Notes under the pieces: generated by a model
Databases searched by the model: none
Seen by the model: only the letters and a program-made list of their open reading frames with translations
Told to the model about the DNA's origin: nothing
Source: Metridium senile
Lineage: Eukaryota > Cnidaria > Anthozoa > Actiniaria > Metridiidae
DNA: 64,000 nucleotides
Direction: 5' to 3'
NCBI GenBank assembly: GCA_949775045.1
Contig: OX459108.1
Span: forward strand, 5,262,461-5,326,460
Part shown: piece by piece, positions 1 to 11,171 of the stretch
How positions within the stretch are numbered: position 1 is the stretch's first letter
How the letters are laid out: each line of letters begins with the position of its first letter
Program-made: the position numbers and the translations under genes

Positions 1-929
1 TACATTTTTGTTATTCTTGGTACTTCTCATGGGTCATAACTTTAGTGTAAAATGGGTTATTTGGGTATAACCTTGGATGACATGTACAAAGGGTAGAACG
101 GCACTCCAAGACCAGATACCAGGGCAAACTATTTATTAGATGCTGTACATAGGATACACGTTGTTGTAGTATATCTAAGCTATACATCTACTTCAACTAC
201 TGACTAAAACTAACTAAACTAGAGTCTTTATACTTAATTATTTTTCACCAGCTGCTCTACACTAAATTAATATACGTAAGATTACATTTGCATCAGCTAG
301 GCGTATTTACTTTAAGAACGAACACTGAAGTTATATAAGTTCCTTATTATAGATCGTCGAATTATTCCTCATACTGATTCGTTGGTGTTGAAGAATAACA
401 TTTATGATATTTTCTAGATGTAGTTTCATAAAACTATAAAGTTATAATGTATTGAAATATCGTAAATGTTATGCTCATTAAAAAGGTAAATACTACGTGT
501 CCTTCTTAGAAAGAGTGCTTCTGCGCATGACTCATTAAAGTTTACAACTAATGAGAGCACACGTTCTTAGCTTCCTGTGATAGTTTTGCACTTTTTCGAA
601 TAAGCTTTTGAATACACATTCGAAGTTATTGACACAGTGTTTTGGACTAAAGTTGCCAAGCCAACTAAGAATAACTTGTACACTGGAATATTGCACTATT
701 AAATTAGTTCTTTTAAAAGAATTTCTCAGAATAATTAGAATTTTCTAAAAGCGTTAAATTTCGGGGAAGGAATTATAACATAAGTTAATGGCTTAAATCA
801 ATGTCATATTGGGCACTACAGATCTGTTTCGAGAGCTAAGTGCTCTCTCATCAGGTGCTTTGTTAAACTGATGCGAAAGGTTAATCAAGTGTTTGCTAGT
901 AGGTGTCTCTTTTAATGAAAAAATGCTTT
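1..929. other. AT-rich non-coding, no gene seen
   Basis: No open frame of note, splice-bounded exon or repeat was recognised here. It lies downstream of the 3' end of the minus-strand LGR gene and may include its 3' UTR. No AATAAA on the minus strand could be placed convincingly. Confidence 0.4.
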
Positions 930-1001
930 GTCCCTGTGGTGTAGTGGTAACACGTCGGACTAGAAAGCCGAAACCGTGGGATTCAATTCCCGCCAAGGCC
1001 A
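930..1001 (+). tRNA. tRNA-like sequence (pseudogene or SINE head)
   Basis: A 72-nt stretch has an A-box-like GTGGTGTAGTGGTAACAC and a T-arm GTGGG/CCCGC around TTCAATT. There is an imperfect acceptor stem and an anticodon arm TCGGA/GCCGA whose 7-nt loop would put AGA in the anticodon position. The T-arm has one extra base, and both the acceptor and anticodon stems have mismatches. A working tRNA is therefore unlikely; a tRNA pseudogene or tRNA-derived SINE head is the better call. Confidence 0.35.
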
Positions 1002-1090
1002 TATGATATTTTTCTCATGTATCTGTATTTCACTTATACACCGAACGCATTTTAATTCTTTATATCATAATTATATATATATATGGCTAA

Positions 1091-2435
1091 TTACTCGTTG
1101 GTAGTAGTCGATCCACTACTTTCAGTAGTGTTCACCCTAGAATTTCTGCAGATTATTAACCTACTTATCACAATGGATGTCATATTGTCCCTGACACGCT
1201 TTGCATTACCTCGTAGCACATTCTTGAATCGTTTATTTCGAAAAGCGTGAATTACAGGATTTAAACAAGAATTTAAACTCAACGACAACGAAGTAACAAC
1301 AAAGCTACTCGTTGTCATCTGAGCTTCGCTAGAGAAAATTGCTAAAGCACCTGTAAGTATTATTGGGAAGAAGAAGAAGAATATGTTTGTAAAAACTAAA
1401 GTTGCGATGCGCTTTGCCATTTTGGACTCTCGTGTAACTCCTGCATTCTGTGCTGTTCGCTTAGCGGCGACGTATATGTGAATGTATAGCATAAACGATG
1501 TCAGATAGAGAATTAAACTTATAGCTGCCATTACTAGAGTGAAGATTAAAACGTGGAAGTGTACGACGTTTAAACGAATTGGCATGGCAAGGAATGAATA
1601 GCGGTAAAAGTTGAAATAAAGTGAATACCCTGTGAAAAAGAACGCAATCAACCAACAGATCAAAATCATAATATAGGCCATCCTTCGAGAGATTCGTACG
1701 TCTGGGTTCATTGTGTACACAATTACTAAATATCTTTCGAAAGTCAAAAAGAACGACGTAAAAACAGAACTAGCCTGGCCTAACATCCAAATAAAACCGC
1801 TTTTCCAGTTATCCGCACTTGCCCTGCTGTATGTATAATGGAAGGGATAACTATTTAAATAGACAGCAATTGTAACAGCGTAAATTCCCAGGAGAAGATC
1901 ACTCAGTCCCATATTACATACAAACATCGTGCAAACATTTTGTCGAAGTACTTTAGAAGTCACAACGTTGAAAACTACTAATAAGTTGAATACGATTCCG
2001 ATTGTACCAAGAATTCCTTGTACTTTTAGCATTATCAGGCTATCCTCCCAACAAACATTTTGTATTTTCACGGCTTCGTTTTCAGATTTCGCGCAGTGTA
2101 AAGGGTTATTACACATGAACGTAAACCTAGTCTGATTTACAAGCTGTGCTATTCTCGGCAAAGCTGCAATAAAGTTATAATTGATTTCGTAACAAACCCC
2201 AAATATGATTTTAGTAGTTTTTGAACTAGAGTAGTTCCTATCTGTCAGAAAGAACGAGCAGTTTATGCAGTCTTTGGAAAACGAAAAACCAACGACTTGC
2301 TTGAGCGATGGTAATGTAAAGAGCTGTTTTTCTGGTGTCCAGTTAGTGATTCCAGTAAGGTCCAGAACAGTGAGTGAGGCTAAAAGTCCTTGTGGTCTAC
2401 CGGAAAAACTGCGTAGAGGATTCATGGAGAGATTT
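1091..2435 (-). CDS. LGR-like GPCR, exon 3 (hinge + 7TM)
   Basis: The acceptor is TTATTTCAG at 2436-2444, read on the minus strand. The first base completes the Leu codon begun in exon 2, so the frame passes from the 72-bp LRR exon into NLSMNPLRSF. Carrying all seven helices on one exon is usual for this family. The frame is open for a further 80 bp upstream, but that is intron. Confidence 0.88.
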
Positions 2436-5400
2436 CTGAAATAATTAAAAGAACGAGAGAAAGGAAATATTATTATATTATACTCAATGACAGATGTACA
2501 TTTCAAAATATACAAACATTTAAAAAAAAAATCAGATTCAGTTTGTTTTCGAGCTGATCAATTTCTACGAAAAAAAACCCACAGAAATGAAAGAAGTACC
2601 GTGGACTCCTTTTGTTCAAGTGGTAAGGGGTGATCGAAAACGACCCTTAAAAAAGGTACGCATAAATTAAAGGAACTGCTACTGTGCGATGTTCTTGGCA
2701 GTTAAACTTGCTTTTTGGTAACAAAGCAATATAAAAATAACCCTTACAGGTACAGAGTCGTGTAAATGACTCTAGTTGTCAGAACCCGAAAAGGACTCTT
2801 AAAGGTACGCACAGGAAATATTTTCCACCCTAAAAAGAGCGCTGATCAACCGGGGAGCTTGAATATTCCTCCTAGACGAAGCTGCATGGTGCATTGCATT
2901 TCGAAAAGAAGGAAGATTGTTATTCCGCTAGTTTCTGGTATACTTACAGTATTTTCAAGTCTTTAAGACCATCGAAAGCATCATAGTCCAACGCTTGTAT
3001 GTTATTAAATGCCAAAGACCTGCCACGAAAAGTAACGTTTATTAGGCTATAGATTTTCCTTGAACGCAACTGACTGATCCGAAACTTAACGAGTAGGAAG
3101 ATTGCATAAGATAAATATAAGTGTGGGCTGTTTGCCCATTGTGTCCTTTGTTAAGGGGAATGTGGAGGGTGTTTAATTTTGGTGTTTGTATAATATAATA
3201 TAATAATATAATATAATATGGCTTGTATAGCGCTTATACGGCGAATTACAACCGCGTTCTACAGGCCGTTCTTGATAAACATGCTCCGGACCATTACGGC
3301 GCGCGCAAGGTTCTAACTGTCCGACCTAGAGTTCCGTGGTTTAAATATGAACTCAAACAACTTAAAAACCGCAACGAAAAAGATGAGAAAAAGTAATCAT
3401 CCTAACGATATCTGATGCCAAAAAGGAACACTACTCCGACCTTATTCAAGGATATGCTGGTGACTCCAAGAAACTTTTTTTAAAGTGGTGGGTTCCCTTT
3501 GCAAGGAACGCTCAGATAATCAACTTCCACCTCACGTCAAGTACAGCTTGCTTATGATTTCGGGGAGTACTTCTATCGCAAAATTACGCTTATATCAAGG
3601 AGAACATTTTATTTCAAAGTTGACCGGTCGAACCACCAACCATTCAGTGCCATCCCTTCTCATGGTATAAAGCTTACGAGCTTCGATCCTGTTTCTAACG
3701 ATGAAGTTCATAAGAAAATTACGTCTGCGTCCAAGGCCAGCTGCCAACTTGATCCCATTCCATCCTCGATAACGAAGAAGTGTGCTGATGAGCTGTCACC
3801 AATCATCGCGCGTATGATTAACTCGACGTTAGTCACCGTTATGTTCCCGAGAACTGAGAGGCGTGATGGTTTAGTGGTCAGGGGATCGAATTCCGGGCCT
3901 AATGGTCTGGGTTCGATTCCCGGTCCGCAGGCGATTACGTTGTGTCCTTGGGCAAGACACTTTACTCTCTATGTGCCTCGTCTTCTCGGATAAGGACGTA
4001 AAGCCGAAGGTCCCGTCTACCTTCACTTTAACTTCATATATAAGGTGGACCTAAAGATCCTGTTGTGCTCTTCGAAAGATGCAGGGGATTCAGGTTTCCC
4101 GGCACAGCAGTCATGCAGGTATCAAACCAAAGCATGTAAGCCTCGAAGAACTCTTACTATGGTAAATGTTAAGAGGTTATTAACCGAGCGCGAGGTTTGT
4201 ATGGAAAATATCAGACCGATGTAATGACAGTACGGAACGAGCGCAGCGAGGTCCGCACAAAACAGACCGAGGTCTGATATTTTCCATACAGACCGAGCAA
4301 GCGAGGTTAATAATTCGTTTATCATATGGCTATTCAGTGGCGGATCTAGGAATATTTTAGGGAGGTGAATGTGAAGCGTATATTTTGGTATTTGTGCATT
4401 GTTCATATGTTACTTATCAAATAAAACACAATAAATAATCTTATAAATAATCTAGTTACAAATTTTACAAGGGCATTCATTCATGAGCGTGAAGTCGGGC
4501 TAGTCATAAAATCAACACAGGAGGCTAAACAATTCTACTTTGGGCTTCCTGTGTTCGTTCCCAAAGCATCATGGGGGACTATACGCGACATGACAGATAG
4601 ATACATAGATTGGCTAAAATATAAACCTAGAGTCGGGCATTCTAGCCCGACTAATTAGATTGCTTATATCTTTTTTTCCCTTTTTTTTAATTTATCTAGT
4701 GAAATTTCTTTTTCTATTTGTGGAACGTTTTGCCATATAGGTATTGCCTCAAGTATTTTATTCAAGTTTTCCAAATTTCGTACTTTCTTATCTGGGTATA
4801 TAGGAAAGTCTCTATTTCTTAGATTTTAATTCATTTCTGTCTAATCAAATATATTTTGTACATACATTGGAGACTTTTGGTTATTCACTTTGTACATGAG
4901 TATTGTTATGTCTTCTAGACTTCTGTTATAAATTGAAGGCAGCTTAGCCTTTTCAGAAGGCTCTCATAAGCCATTGTATTCAGTTTCAAGTTATTTTTTA
5001 TCTTTTGCAAAACAAAAGTGCCATACTGTATGACAGTAAGTGAGATTAGTTAGAATGATTTATTTATAAAGTTGGAGTTTTGCTTCAGTTGGAATTTTAA
5101 TTCTTAAACTTAAAAGTTTCAGTCAGTCTAACTCCAATAAAATTGGGCTTCACAATTAGATAGAAGCTGATTTTTTCAGGATTTGGCAGCAAAAGATTGT
5201 TTTTGTACCAAGCGGATACGTTTTCCCTCTTCTTGCATTTTTTTAAAATATATGTACTTCAGTTGGATCAACCCCTTTATTGTAGAGCTGATGTTCGTCA
5301 GGGTACCACGATAGTTTAGAATGTTAGCGGTCCAAAACAAGAAGCCTGACGACAACCACTTTGAACTTCTTTCCATGTACTTTTTATTCCACTTGATAGT

Positions 5401-6653
5401 TTTACTCTGTTGAGTCTTTCTTTAAAATATGATCTTATTTTTTTAAGGGCGCCATCAGAAAAATTGTATGCTTTGAGTTTCTGTAACAAAAGGCTAGAAT
5501 GCAAAGAATCAAATGCTTTGCTCACGTGTCTGTAACATTGTTACGTTCTCTTTGCTGTCAAGAACTTCTTTCCGCTCCTCAACCAGTGTGTCAATAATGT
5601 AGTTTCACAGCTATGAGATTTTCAATAAACCGTCATCCTCGGAAAGAGTTTTGAGTGGTATTCTAATGTTATTCGCGTCCTTATACGATATTCTCTTGAA
5701 AAAACCTTATTCACCTGATAATATAGTGCCTGTTATAGGTCTATAATTCTTCATGTCTTGTTTGTCAATTGTTTTTTTTTTGCATACTGGTGTTCATTGT
5801 CCCATTTTCTATGATGGCGGCCAAGTGCTACCCTGCGTTGCATCTGGATATTTCTTCGTACCAAGTGCAATTGCGAAAGTGCAGGTGTGGTGGGTAACAT
5901 TGGTTGATAATATAAATATACATGTAGATAGCACTAAGACATTGAGAGTCAAATTTGAAGAGTGTATTATTTGTAAACTAATAGTGCGGTTGGCTTATAG
6001 AGTGTTAGACTTGAGGCTTGCATTTGAATGATAGATGTGAAATGATAGATGTACAATCATGGATGTACAATGATAGATGTACAATGATAGATGTACAATG
6101 ATAGATTTACAATGATAGATGTACAATGATAGATGTACAATGATAGATGTACAATGATAGATGTACAATGATAGATGTACAATGATAGATTTACAATGAT
6201 AGATTTACAATGATAGATGTACAATGATAGATGTACAATGATAGATGTACAATGATAGATGTACAATGGCATGTGATAGATGTACAATGATAGATGTACA
6301 ATGATAGATGTGTGATGAAAATACAATTACATTATACCTAATCATGCCAATCAAATCACGATTTTGCACACGATTGTGCTATTGACTTTATCGATCGCTG
6401 TGCTAATATGACTGGTATATACTTACAAAGATGTAACATTTCTTCCAACCAGGAGTTTCTGTACATGTGATATATTATGTATTTTGCAAACAACATTTCT
6501 GCTTGTAACATTGCAGAATGAATCAATGTTCTTCAAACAGTTACTGCGACTGTTTTGAGGAAGGAAAGTTTCGCTTTCAACCATCCAGATATTGTGCAGA
6601 AAAATGAACAGCACAATTGCTACAAAGCAACTGTTGTGATGTTTGGTATCCAT
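1091..6653 (-). CDS. Leucine-rich-repeat GPCR (LGR-like), 3 exons
   Basis: Predicted 547-aa rhodopsin-family receptor of the plasma membrane. Exons (minus): 6427-6653, 2948-3019 and 1091-2435, both introns phase 2 with GTAAGT donors. Exon 1 gives a hydrophobic signal peptide (about 1-27) and a Cys-bearing N-cap ending in NVTSL. Exon 2 is exactly 72 bp and encodes one 24-residue LRR. Exon 3 completes another LRR, then a Cys-rich hinge and seven TM segments (about 235-505). TM2 has LSDLLLGIY, TM3 ends in ERY, TM6 starts with KRIATLVFTN and TM7 has NSCLNPVIH, all typical of the glycoprotein-hormone/relaxin receptor group. The usual TM3 cysteine (3.25) is absent and NPxxY is NPVIH. Only about two LRRs are present, far fewer than in LGR4/5 or FSHR. 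The ligand is unknown. Confidence 0.85.
2948..3019 (-). CDS. LGR-like GPCR, 72-bp LRR exon
   Basis: This is one LRR unit (SLAFNNIQALDYDAFDGL then KDLKI) between a GCAG acceptor and a GTAAGTAT donor. Both sides are phase 2, so exons of this length can be added or lost without breaking the frame. No other 72-bp LRR exon was found in intron 1. Confidence 0.82.
3240..3855 (+). pseudogene. CR1/L2-type LINE fragment (end of EN linker to early RT)
   Basis: Three frames of the plus strand give successive pieces typical of CR1/L2/Jockey-group ORF2: VLDKHAPDHYGARK, VRPRVPWFKYELKQLKNR, HYSDLIQGYAGDSKKLF, VVGSLCKERSDNQLPPH and SCQLDPIPSSI...ELSPIIARMINSTL. Several frameshifts and stops separate them, so it is dead. 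It lies in intron 1 of the LGR gene, antisense to it, and ends where a SINE begins. Confidence 0.75.
3858..4120 (+). mobile_element. tRNA-derived SINE
   Basis: The head has an A-box-like TGATGGTTTAGTGG (about 3864) and a consensus B box GGTTCGATTCC (about 3910). It is followed by a body containing TGTGTCCTTGGGCAAGACAC, a segment common in animal SINEs. It directly abuts the CR1-like fragment, so it either inserted there or shares its 3' region. The 3' boundary is approximate. Confidence 0.7.
4174..4316. repeat. Foldback (palindromic) element, GAGCGAGGT family
   Basis: The left arm is AGGTTATTAACCGAGCGCGA and the right arm ends GCAAGCGAGGTTAATAAT. The inner arms GGAAAATATCAGACC and GGTCTGATATTTTCC pair, around a centre with ACGGAACGAGCGCAGCGAGG. 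The same centre occurs in the foldback at 28874-29003, and the arm motifs recur at 36345-36820, so this is a dispersed family. Confidence 0.7.
4470..4640 (+). repeat. Dispersed repeat with GATA-type tail
   Basis: This stretch, containing GTCGGGCTAGTCATAAAATC and ending in CATGACAGATAGATACATAGAT, matches 49850-50015 in reverse orientation. There the tetranucleotide tail is long and pure. A defined end next to a tetranucleotide tract suggests the 3' end of a retroelement. Confidence 0.55.
4600..5755 (-). pseudogene. Degenerate LINE reverse transcriptase
   Basis: On the minus strand, shifting frames give: RPIT and an N-terminal RT strand near 5745; a TLVEER KEVLDSKENVTML-like segment near 5560; then SKAFDSLHSSLLLQKLKAY (palm motif A region) with FKERLNRVKLSSG near 5316-5525. 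C-terminal pieces MQYGTFVLQKIKNNLKL and LEDITILMYKVNNQKSPMYV follow near 4880-5040. Stops and frameshifts are frequent. It belongs to the CR1/Jockey-like group and lies in LGR intron 1 in the same orientation as the gene. Confidence 0.75.
6026..6312. repeat. 14-bp minisatellite (ATGATAGATGTACA)n
   Basis: About 20 tandem copies of a 14-bp unit, with GTACA/TTACA variants and one interruption (GGCATGTG at about 6268). It lies in intron 1 of the LGR gene, about 115 bp beyond the splice donor of exon 1. Confidence 0.92.
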
Positions 6654-7634
6654 TTTGCGCTTTTAATACGTTTCCCTTGGTGTCAGCTGAAATGTTAGTA
6701 AGCACTGCACAGGCAAAGACAAGCACTATAACTCTGTTTAAATTACAAGAGTAGATTATGCGGTATACAAGGCTATCCTCGTGACCAGAGAGGAGCATCG
6801 GATTGGACAAAATGGTCATGAATTATTAATGAGTTTAATTGTTAAGCAGTTTTAATATTCAAACTTCATGCACAGATCCTGGAATCTGATTGGCTCATGA
6901 GCGCCCTGTAACGGGACTTACAGAATAATTTTTATGTTGTAATATGACATAACTGCACAATTTTCATGCTGTAATGAGCTAACATCTTCCCTCACCCTCA
7001 GAACACAAATATTTATAAAAAGTAAGCATTTTTGGGTCATTTACAATTGCATTTACAATTACGACGCTTTGCTTTTAAATGGCTTCCCAGTAACAGTAGT
7101 TACTGAGTAATTTTACTGAACAAGCGCGGGTTGAAACCGATGGCTGTTTTCAACAAACTTACCAACATTGTAAGACCAAAATACATACAATTTTTGAAGT
7201 TTTCTTCATCATTTCAAATTGAAATGTAAAGAAAAAAAGTTTTATTGATATATCTCAACGTCGAAGAAATGAAAATGAGCTTTTAGAAAGAAATATATAT
7301 AGACACAAACAAGTGAGCCGAGCTCAACTTAACGCCATGTTGTTTACAAATTCGAGAGAGGAAAACAAAACATTTTTGAACAGCTATTGAGGTATGTTAA
7401 AGTTATTTAGAATTCTTGTCGGATTTAAAAAGTTTCATTTGCCTAATTTCACGTCAGGTTTTGGAAATATAATACTTATATTTGTCCACTTTTTGCTCGT
7501 TAAAATGTTTGTCAAAACCAACGCTCGCTCGATCACTAGCATTTGAAACTCTCTCTTCATCGGCTGTTTTTGATTGTTTATCGCATTTTGTAATCGTCTT
7601 TTCAATGCTGTGCACTCAGTTTGAATATTAAAAG
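6654..7634. other. Non-coding, upstream of the LGR gene
   Basis: About 1 kb with no recognised coding or repeat structure. It would contain the promoter and 5' UTR of the minus-strand LGR gene, but no element could be assigned. Confidence 0.4.
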
Positions 7635-7657
7635 GGTTAGAGACTCAAGTGCTTTAA

Positions 7658-8315
7658 GGCCTGGGATTTTATGGCAGACCGAAAAATTTTAAAATTGCAA
7701 TAATTTCACTTGTATTCAATGTACTAAAATAGATTTTGGAACCCAAGTGACAATTAGGCTCCTTAACATTTTGCGTTGGAAATAATTATAATTTGGTGGT
7801 CACGTGACCTGCAAGGCGGTAAAACGGAAATTTGAAAATGGGGTTAATCTATTGCATTAATTTCAATCCTTTTTGTGTCTTAAAATGTTAAAGACATATT
7901 TATAAATATGTTCTGGCCCAGAATGGATGACTTCATTGAAACGGTAAAGAGAAAAACGCATATTTGTGGTTACTTCGATTGGTCACGTGACCCTTTTTGG
8001 CAAATATCTCCTAAACAATCAATGATGGACAACCATTCTAGGCCAGGTTCGAAAGACATCTATAAAAGTAACCCACCAACATATAATGGAACAATCTGGC
8101 TGGTGACTCTATCTACCCCATTTTGCTATGAAATTTTGAGGTTTTCTCGACTATGATGCTGGTCACGTGATCAAGGGAATGCCATGCTTGCACCAAAAAA
8201 TTTACACTTTCATTAAAAGCTAACATGTACCTAAGTTAAATGATTTAACTTTTGAAACGAAGATCGAAATCAGAATTACTAACATTTTATTAAAAATGGC
8301 TGCCTGACCCAGGCC
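7658..8315. mobile_element. TTAA-flanked non-autonomous DNA element
   Basis: Both ends are flanked by TTAA (7654-7657 and 8316-8319). The ends are inverted: GGCCTGGG left, CCCAGGCC right, with further matches (ATGGCAG/CTGCC). Four-base TTAA duplication is the mark of piggyBac- or Kolobok-type transposition. The inside encodes nothing but has three copies of GGTCACGTGA/TCACGTGACC. Confidence 0.6.
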
Positions 8316-8337
8316 TTAACTCACTTGAGGACTTCTA

Positions 8338-8489
8338 GTTCGTGCTTTACCGGCCAATACACGCACTTGCTGGCTGCAGAATGAACTCGAAAATCTTCAT
8401 ACATCACTCGGCTATCGCCTCGTGCTGTATTTGATTTCTCGTTCATTCTACAGCCAGCGCGTGCGTGTATTGGCCGGTAAAGCACTCAC
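8338..8489. repeat. Foldback palindrome
   Basis: The left arm GTGCTTTACCGGCCAATACA and right arm TGTATTGGCCGGTAAAGCAC are perfect complements. The pairing continues inward through the GCTGGCTG/CAGCCAGC and AATGAACTCG/CGTTCATT segments. A half-similar GGGTTAGAGACT end occurs at 7635 and in inverse at about 8500, so this palindrome and the TTAA element may be nested in a larger foldback. Confidence 0.75.
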
Positions 8490-8509
8490 ATCAGTCTCTA
8501 ACCCATATA

Positions 8510-8640
8510 TAAAGCACTTGGGGATTGTCAGAACACTCAAAAAGTGTTGAGAAGCACTCCGCTTTGCGTCGTGCTTCTCTTAACACTTCTCTCGTGTTCT
8601 GACAACCCCGCGTGCTTTATAACTGCACACAGCACGCGCG
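8510..8640. repeat. Foldback palindrome, CTTGGGGATTGTC family
   Basis: The inverted arms are AAAGCACTTGGGGATTGTCA and its partner TGTTCTGACAACCCCGCGTG, with inner arms GTGTTGAGAAGCA/TGCTTCTCTTAACAC. A related copy is at 20940-21160, and a similar architecture is at 48455-48620. Confidence 0.7.
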
Positions 8641-8644
8641 CACG

Positions 8645-9800
8645 TTTTCTATTTCTTCATCAGTTTTTGTATGAAGAACAAAGATCGTCTTTTCCCCTTG
8701 GTAGAAATTTTCCAAACTATACGATTTGTCAAACGATACAGCTTTTGTACGCAGCTGTAATTTATACACCTGCGAAAGCCTGCAAAGGATGTAGGTAATA
8801 CTGATGAGCATAACAAGACGTCTGTTCAAGTAATACTCGTTTCATTATCCACTACTGCAACAGCTTGTTATGGTCATACTAAACACAAACAACCAAAATA
8901 TGCTATGAATATATCGATAACAAGAGAAGAAATACCGACATCCTTTGCAGGCTTGAGAGTGGACTGTAGCTTCGTCTGCAACAACGACTATTTAAAATAA
9001 GTGTATTGACATTGGACTTTGCAGTGTTCAATGACCTTATTATTGTAATGACGCAATATTCTGGGTGTAACAACCCACAGTTTTTCATTGTTTTTTTATT
9101 ATTTGTTTCTAAAATCTAATTTATTAATGTCAATACGTTTGGGGAGAAGATAGATTGGAATATAAACTGATATAAACATAGAGCCGGAAAAGACGTTTAC
9201 TGACTTTTCGATCGTTAGCCCTCTCGTAGGGGTAAAAAAGACATTTATAAAGACATTTTAACACTGAAGATGGACACTTCAATTACAATCTCGACCGACA
9301 AATAGTTTGTTATATTTGTTGATCTAATGCAACAAAGTCGGACGACTTTTCCGTTCTAAAACCATTTTTATATCAATTTATACAAAAAAAAGAATACTTA
9401 ATGAGAATTTTACATAAGGAATCATGTCCGTGAAGAGTTTCAACTTGGCCAGATTTTATTTGTATCTTTATTCTACTCGCCGTTGTACCGTTGTATATCG
9501 CGTACAGATCGGCTGCTCATATTCTATATATTACCAAGAAGATTGACAATCAACATGCTAAATATTGTTAAAAAGAACATCGTGATCAACAAAAACATAT
9601 TATTAAATTCTAAAAAAAATTGAGATTGACTAGAAAAAAAAAGCATTTTTCCGTGGACGGGTGTTCAAAGTTTTATTGTTTCAGTAGATGTCAGTTTCGA
9701 CTGACATTTTGAAGCAAATACTATATTTCTATTTCAAAATTGATACATACTCGCCCCTTAAGATTAAATATGTACATAGCAGATTTAGTTAAATTCACAT
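8645..9800. other. AT-rich non-coding
   Basis: No gene or clear repeat unit was recognised over about 1.1 kb. Short open frames here lack coding character. Confidence 0.35.
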
Positions 9801-9806
9801 CAGTTA

Positions 9807-9940
9807 GGGGCTGTTTATATAAAAGCGAGTTGTCCGTGCTAGCCGGGATAACTCTTTTCTTTTATATTCCCCGGGGGACTCAAAACAATAGAGTTATCCC
9901 GGCTAGCAGGGATAACTCGCCTTCATATAAACAGCCCCTT
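9807..9940. repeat. Foldback palindrome, GGGGCTGTTTATAT
   Basis: The left arm GGGGCTGTTTATATAAAAGC pairs with the right arm CTTCATATAAACAGCCCC. The inner arms CTAGCCGGGATAACTC and GAGTTATCCCGGCTAG also pair. It abuts the PIF/Harbinger-like element that starts at 9942. Confidence 0.75.
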
Positions 9941-9941
9941 A

Positions 9942-11168
9942 AGCAGCGTTTACACGAGCAATTTTTCCTTGACAAGTTTTCCTTGACAAGGAAAAATTGC
10001 TCGTGTAGATGGAGTAAAATGAACAATTTTTCCTTGACAAGGAAAATCTAGCATGTTGGCTTTTCCTTGACAAGGAAAAATTGTCAAGGATGAAATTTGC
10101 TCGTGTAGACGGACAACAAATGTGGCAAGGAATATCAATGAGATTAGTTCCCAGTCTTTTCGCACGATCAGTCAAAATAAACGCCATTCATTCTCGTACC
10201 CAGACCCTACTCAGCTTTCTGGCAGATCGTAGGCTCTGGGAAACCCTACTGACCGGAAGCCAGAATTGTTGTGACAGCGTCAAGAGAGCGAATGCGCCAT
10301 CGACCGAGGTGCCCTGGGCACGAGAATGAACTAATGAACGAGCACATAGCATCGACGCCAACTTAATTAATATTCATCATCTTCTGTACGAGCCTTGGCA
10401 CGCTTGAATTTGCAAACTATTTATAGATATTTTATGAATTGATTTTAATGGTTAAAGAAGTACATTTGAGCGGTAAAATTAGGCATGGACAAGGAAATAT
10501 TACCGTAGAATAACATTCTTGGATCAGAATTCTATAAACTTGAAAAAAGAAAGGATTTATGAGCCTGTAAAGAATGTTGACACGTGTCTTAATTTCTCCG
10601 AAGCTGCAACCTTCCCGTCACAATGAATTAGGCGAATTTAAAAATAGCCGTTACTTGTTTAATTTTAACCCAAATCGCTTGAAATCTTCACAGACACTTA
10701 AATAAATAATAACTGAAAATGACACTAAAAGTTTTTATTGAATTGTTTTAATATTTAGTTGAAAAATATCGAAGGTTTCAAAAGTCGCCTTATATTTTCT
10801 TATATAAATATTGACTCTTGGGCTACCTGTGGATATGCCTAGTTAGACCATTGCTATTGTTATACCACTCAGCCAATCAGATCACTAGATATTATCAGGT
10901 TTCCCAGAGCCTACGACCTTTCGTTAGAAAGCTGAGTAGGATCTGGGAACGAGAATGAAACGCCATTGTGTTTTTTTATTCGACAAGGGACTGGAACCAA
11001 TATTATGTTAGTACTCCGCTGATTGCAAGGCATTGCGAGCACAACTTAAACTGTCTAAACTTGTCAAGGAAAAACCTTGTCAATATAAAATTGTCAAGGA
11101 AAACTTGCTGATCGTCTAAAATTGTCAAGGATACTTGTCAAGGAAAAATTGCTCGTGTAAACGCCGCT
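9942..11168. mobile_element. PIF/Harbinger-like non-autonomous element
   Basis: Terminal inverted repeats start AGCAGCGTTTACACGAGCAA on the left and AGCGGCGTTTACACGAGCAA on the right (read inward), and run about 35 bp to CTTGACAAG. They are flanked by a 3-bp TTA on both sides (9939-9941 and 11169-11171), as expected for PIF/Harbinger. The CCTTGACAAGG motif is repeated several times just inside each end. A second inverted pair (about 10176-10260 with 10905-10975, carrying CTACTCAGCTTTC and GAAAGCTGAGTAG) is nested inside. No transposase is present. Confidence 0.65.
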
Positions 11169-11171
11169 TTA

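Noticed and set aside
6577..6819. An alternative minus-strand frame overlapping LGR exon 1
   Set aside because: It is in a different frame from the signal-peptide exon, whose donor and phase fit the downstream LRR exon.
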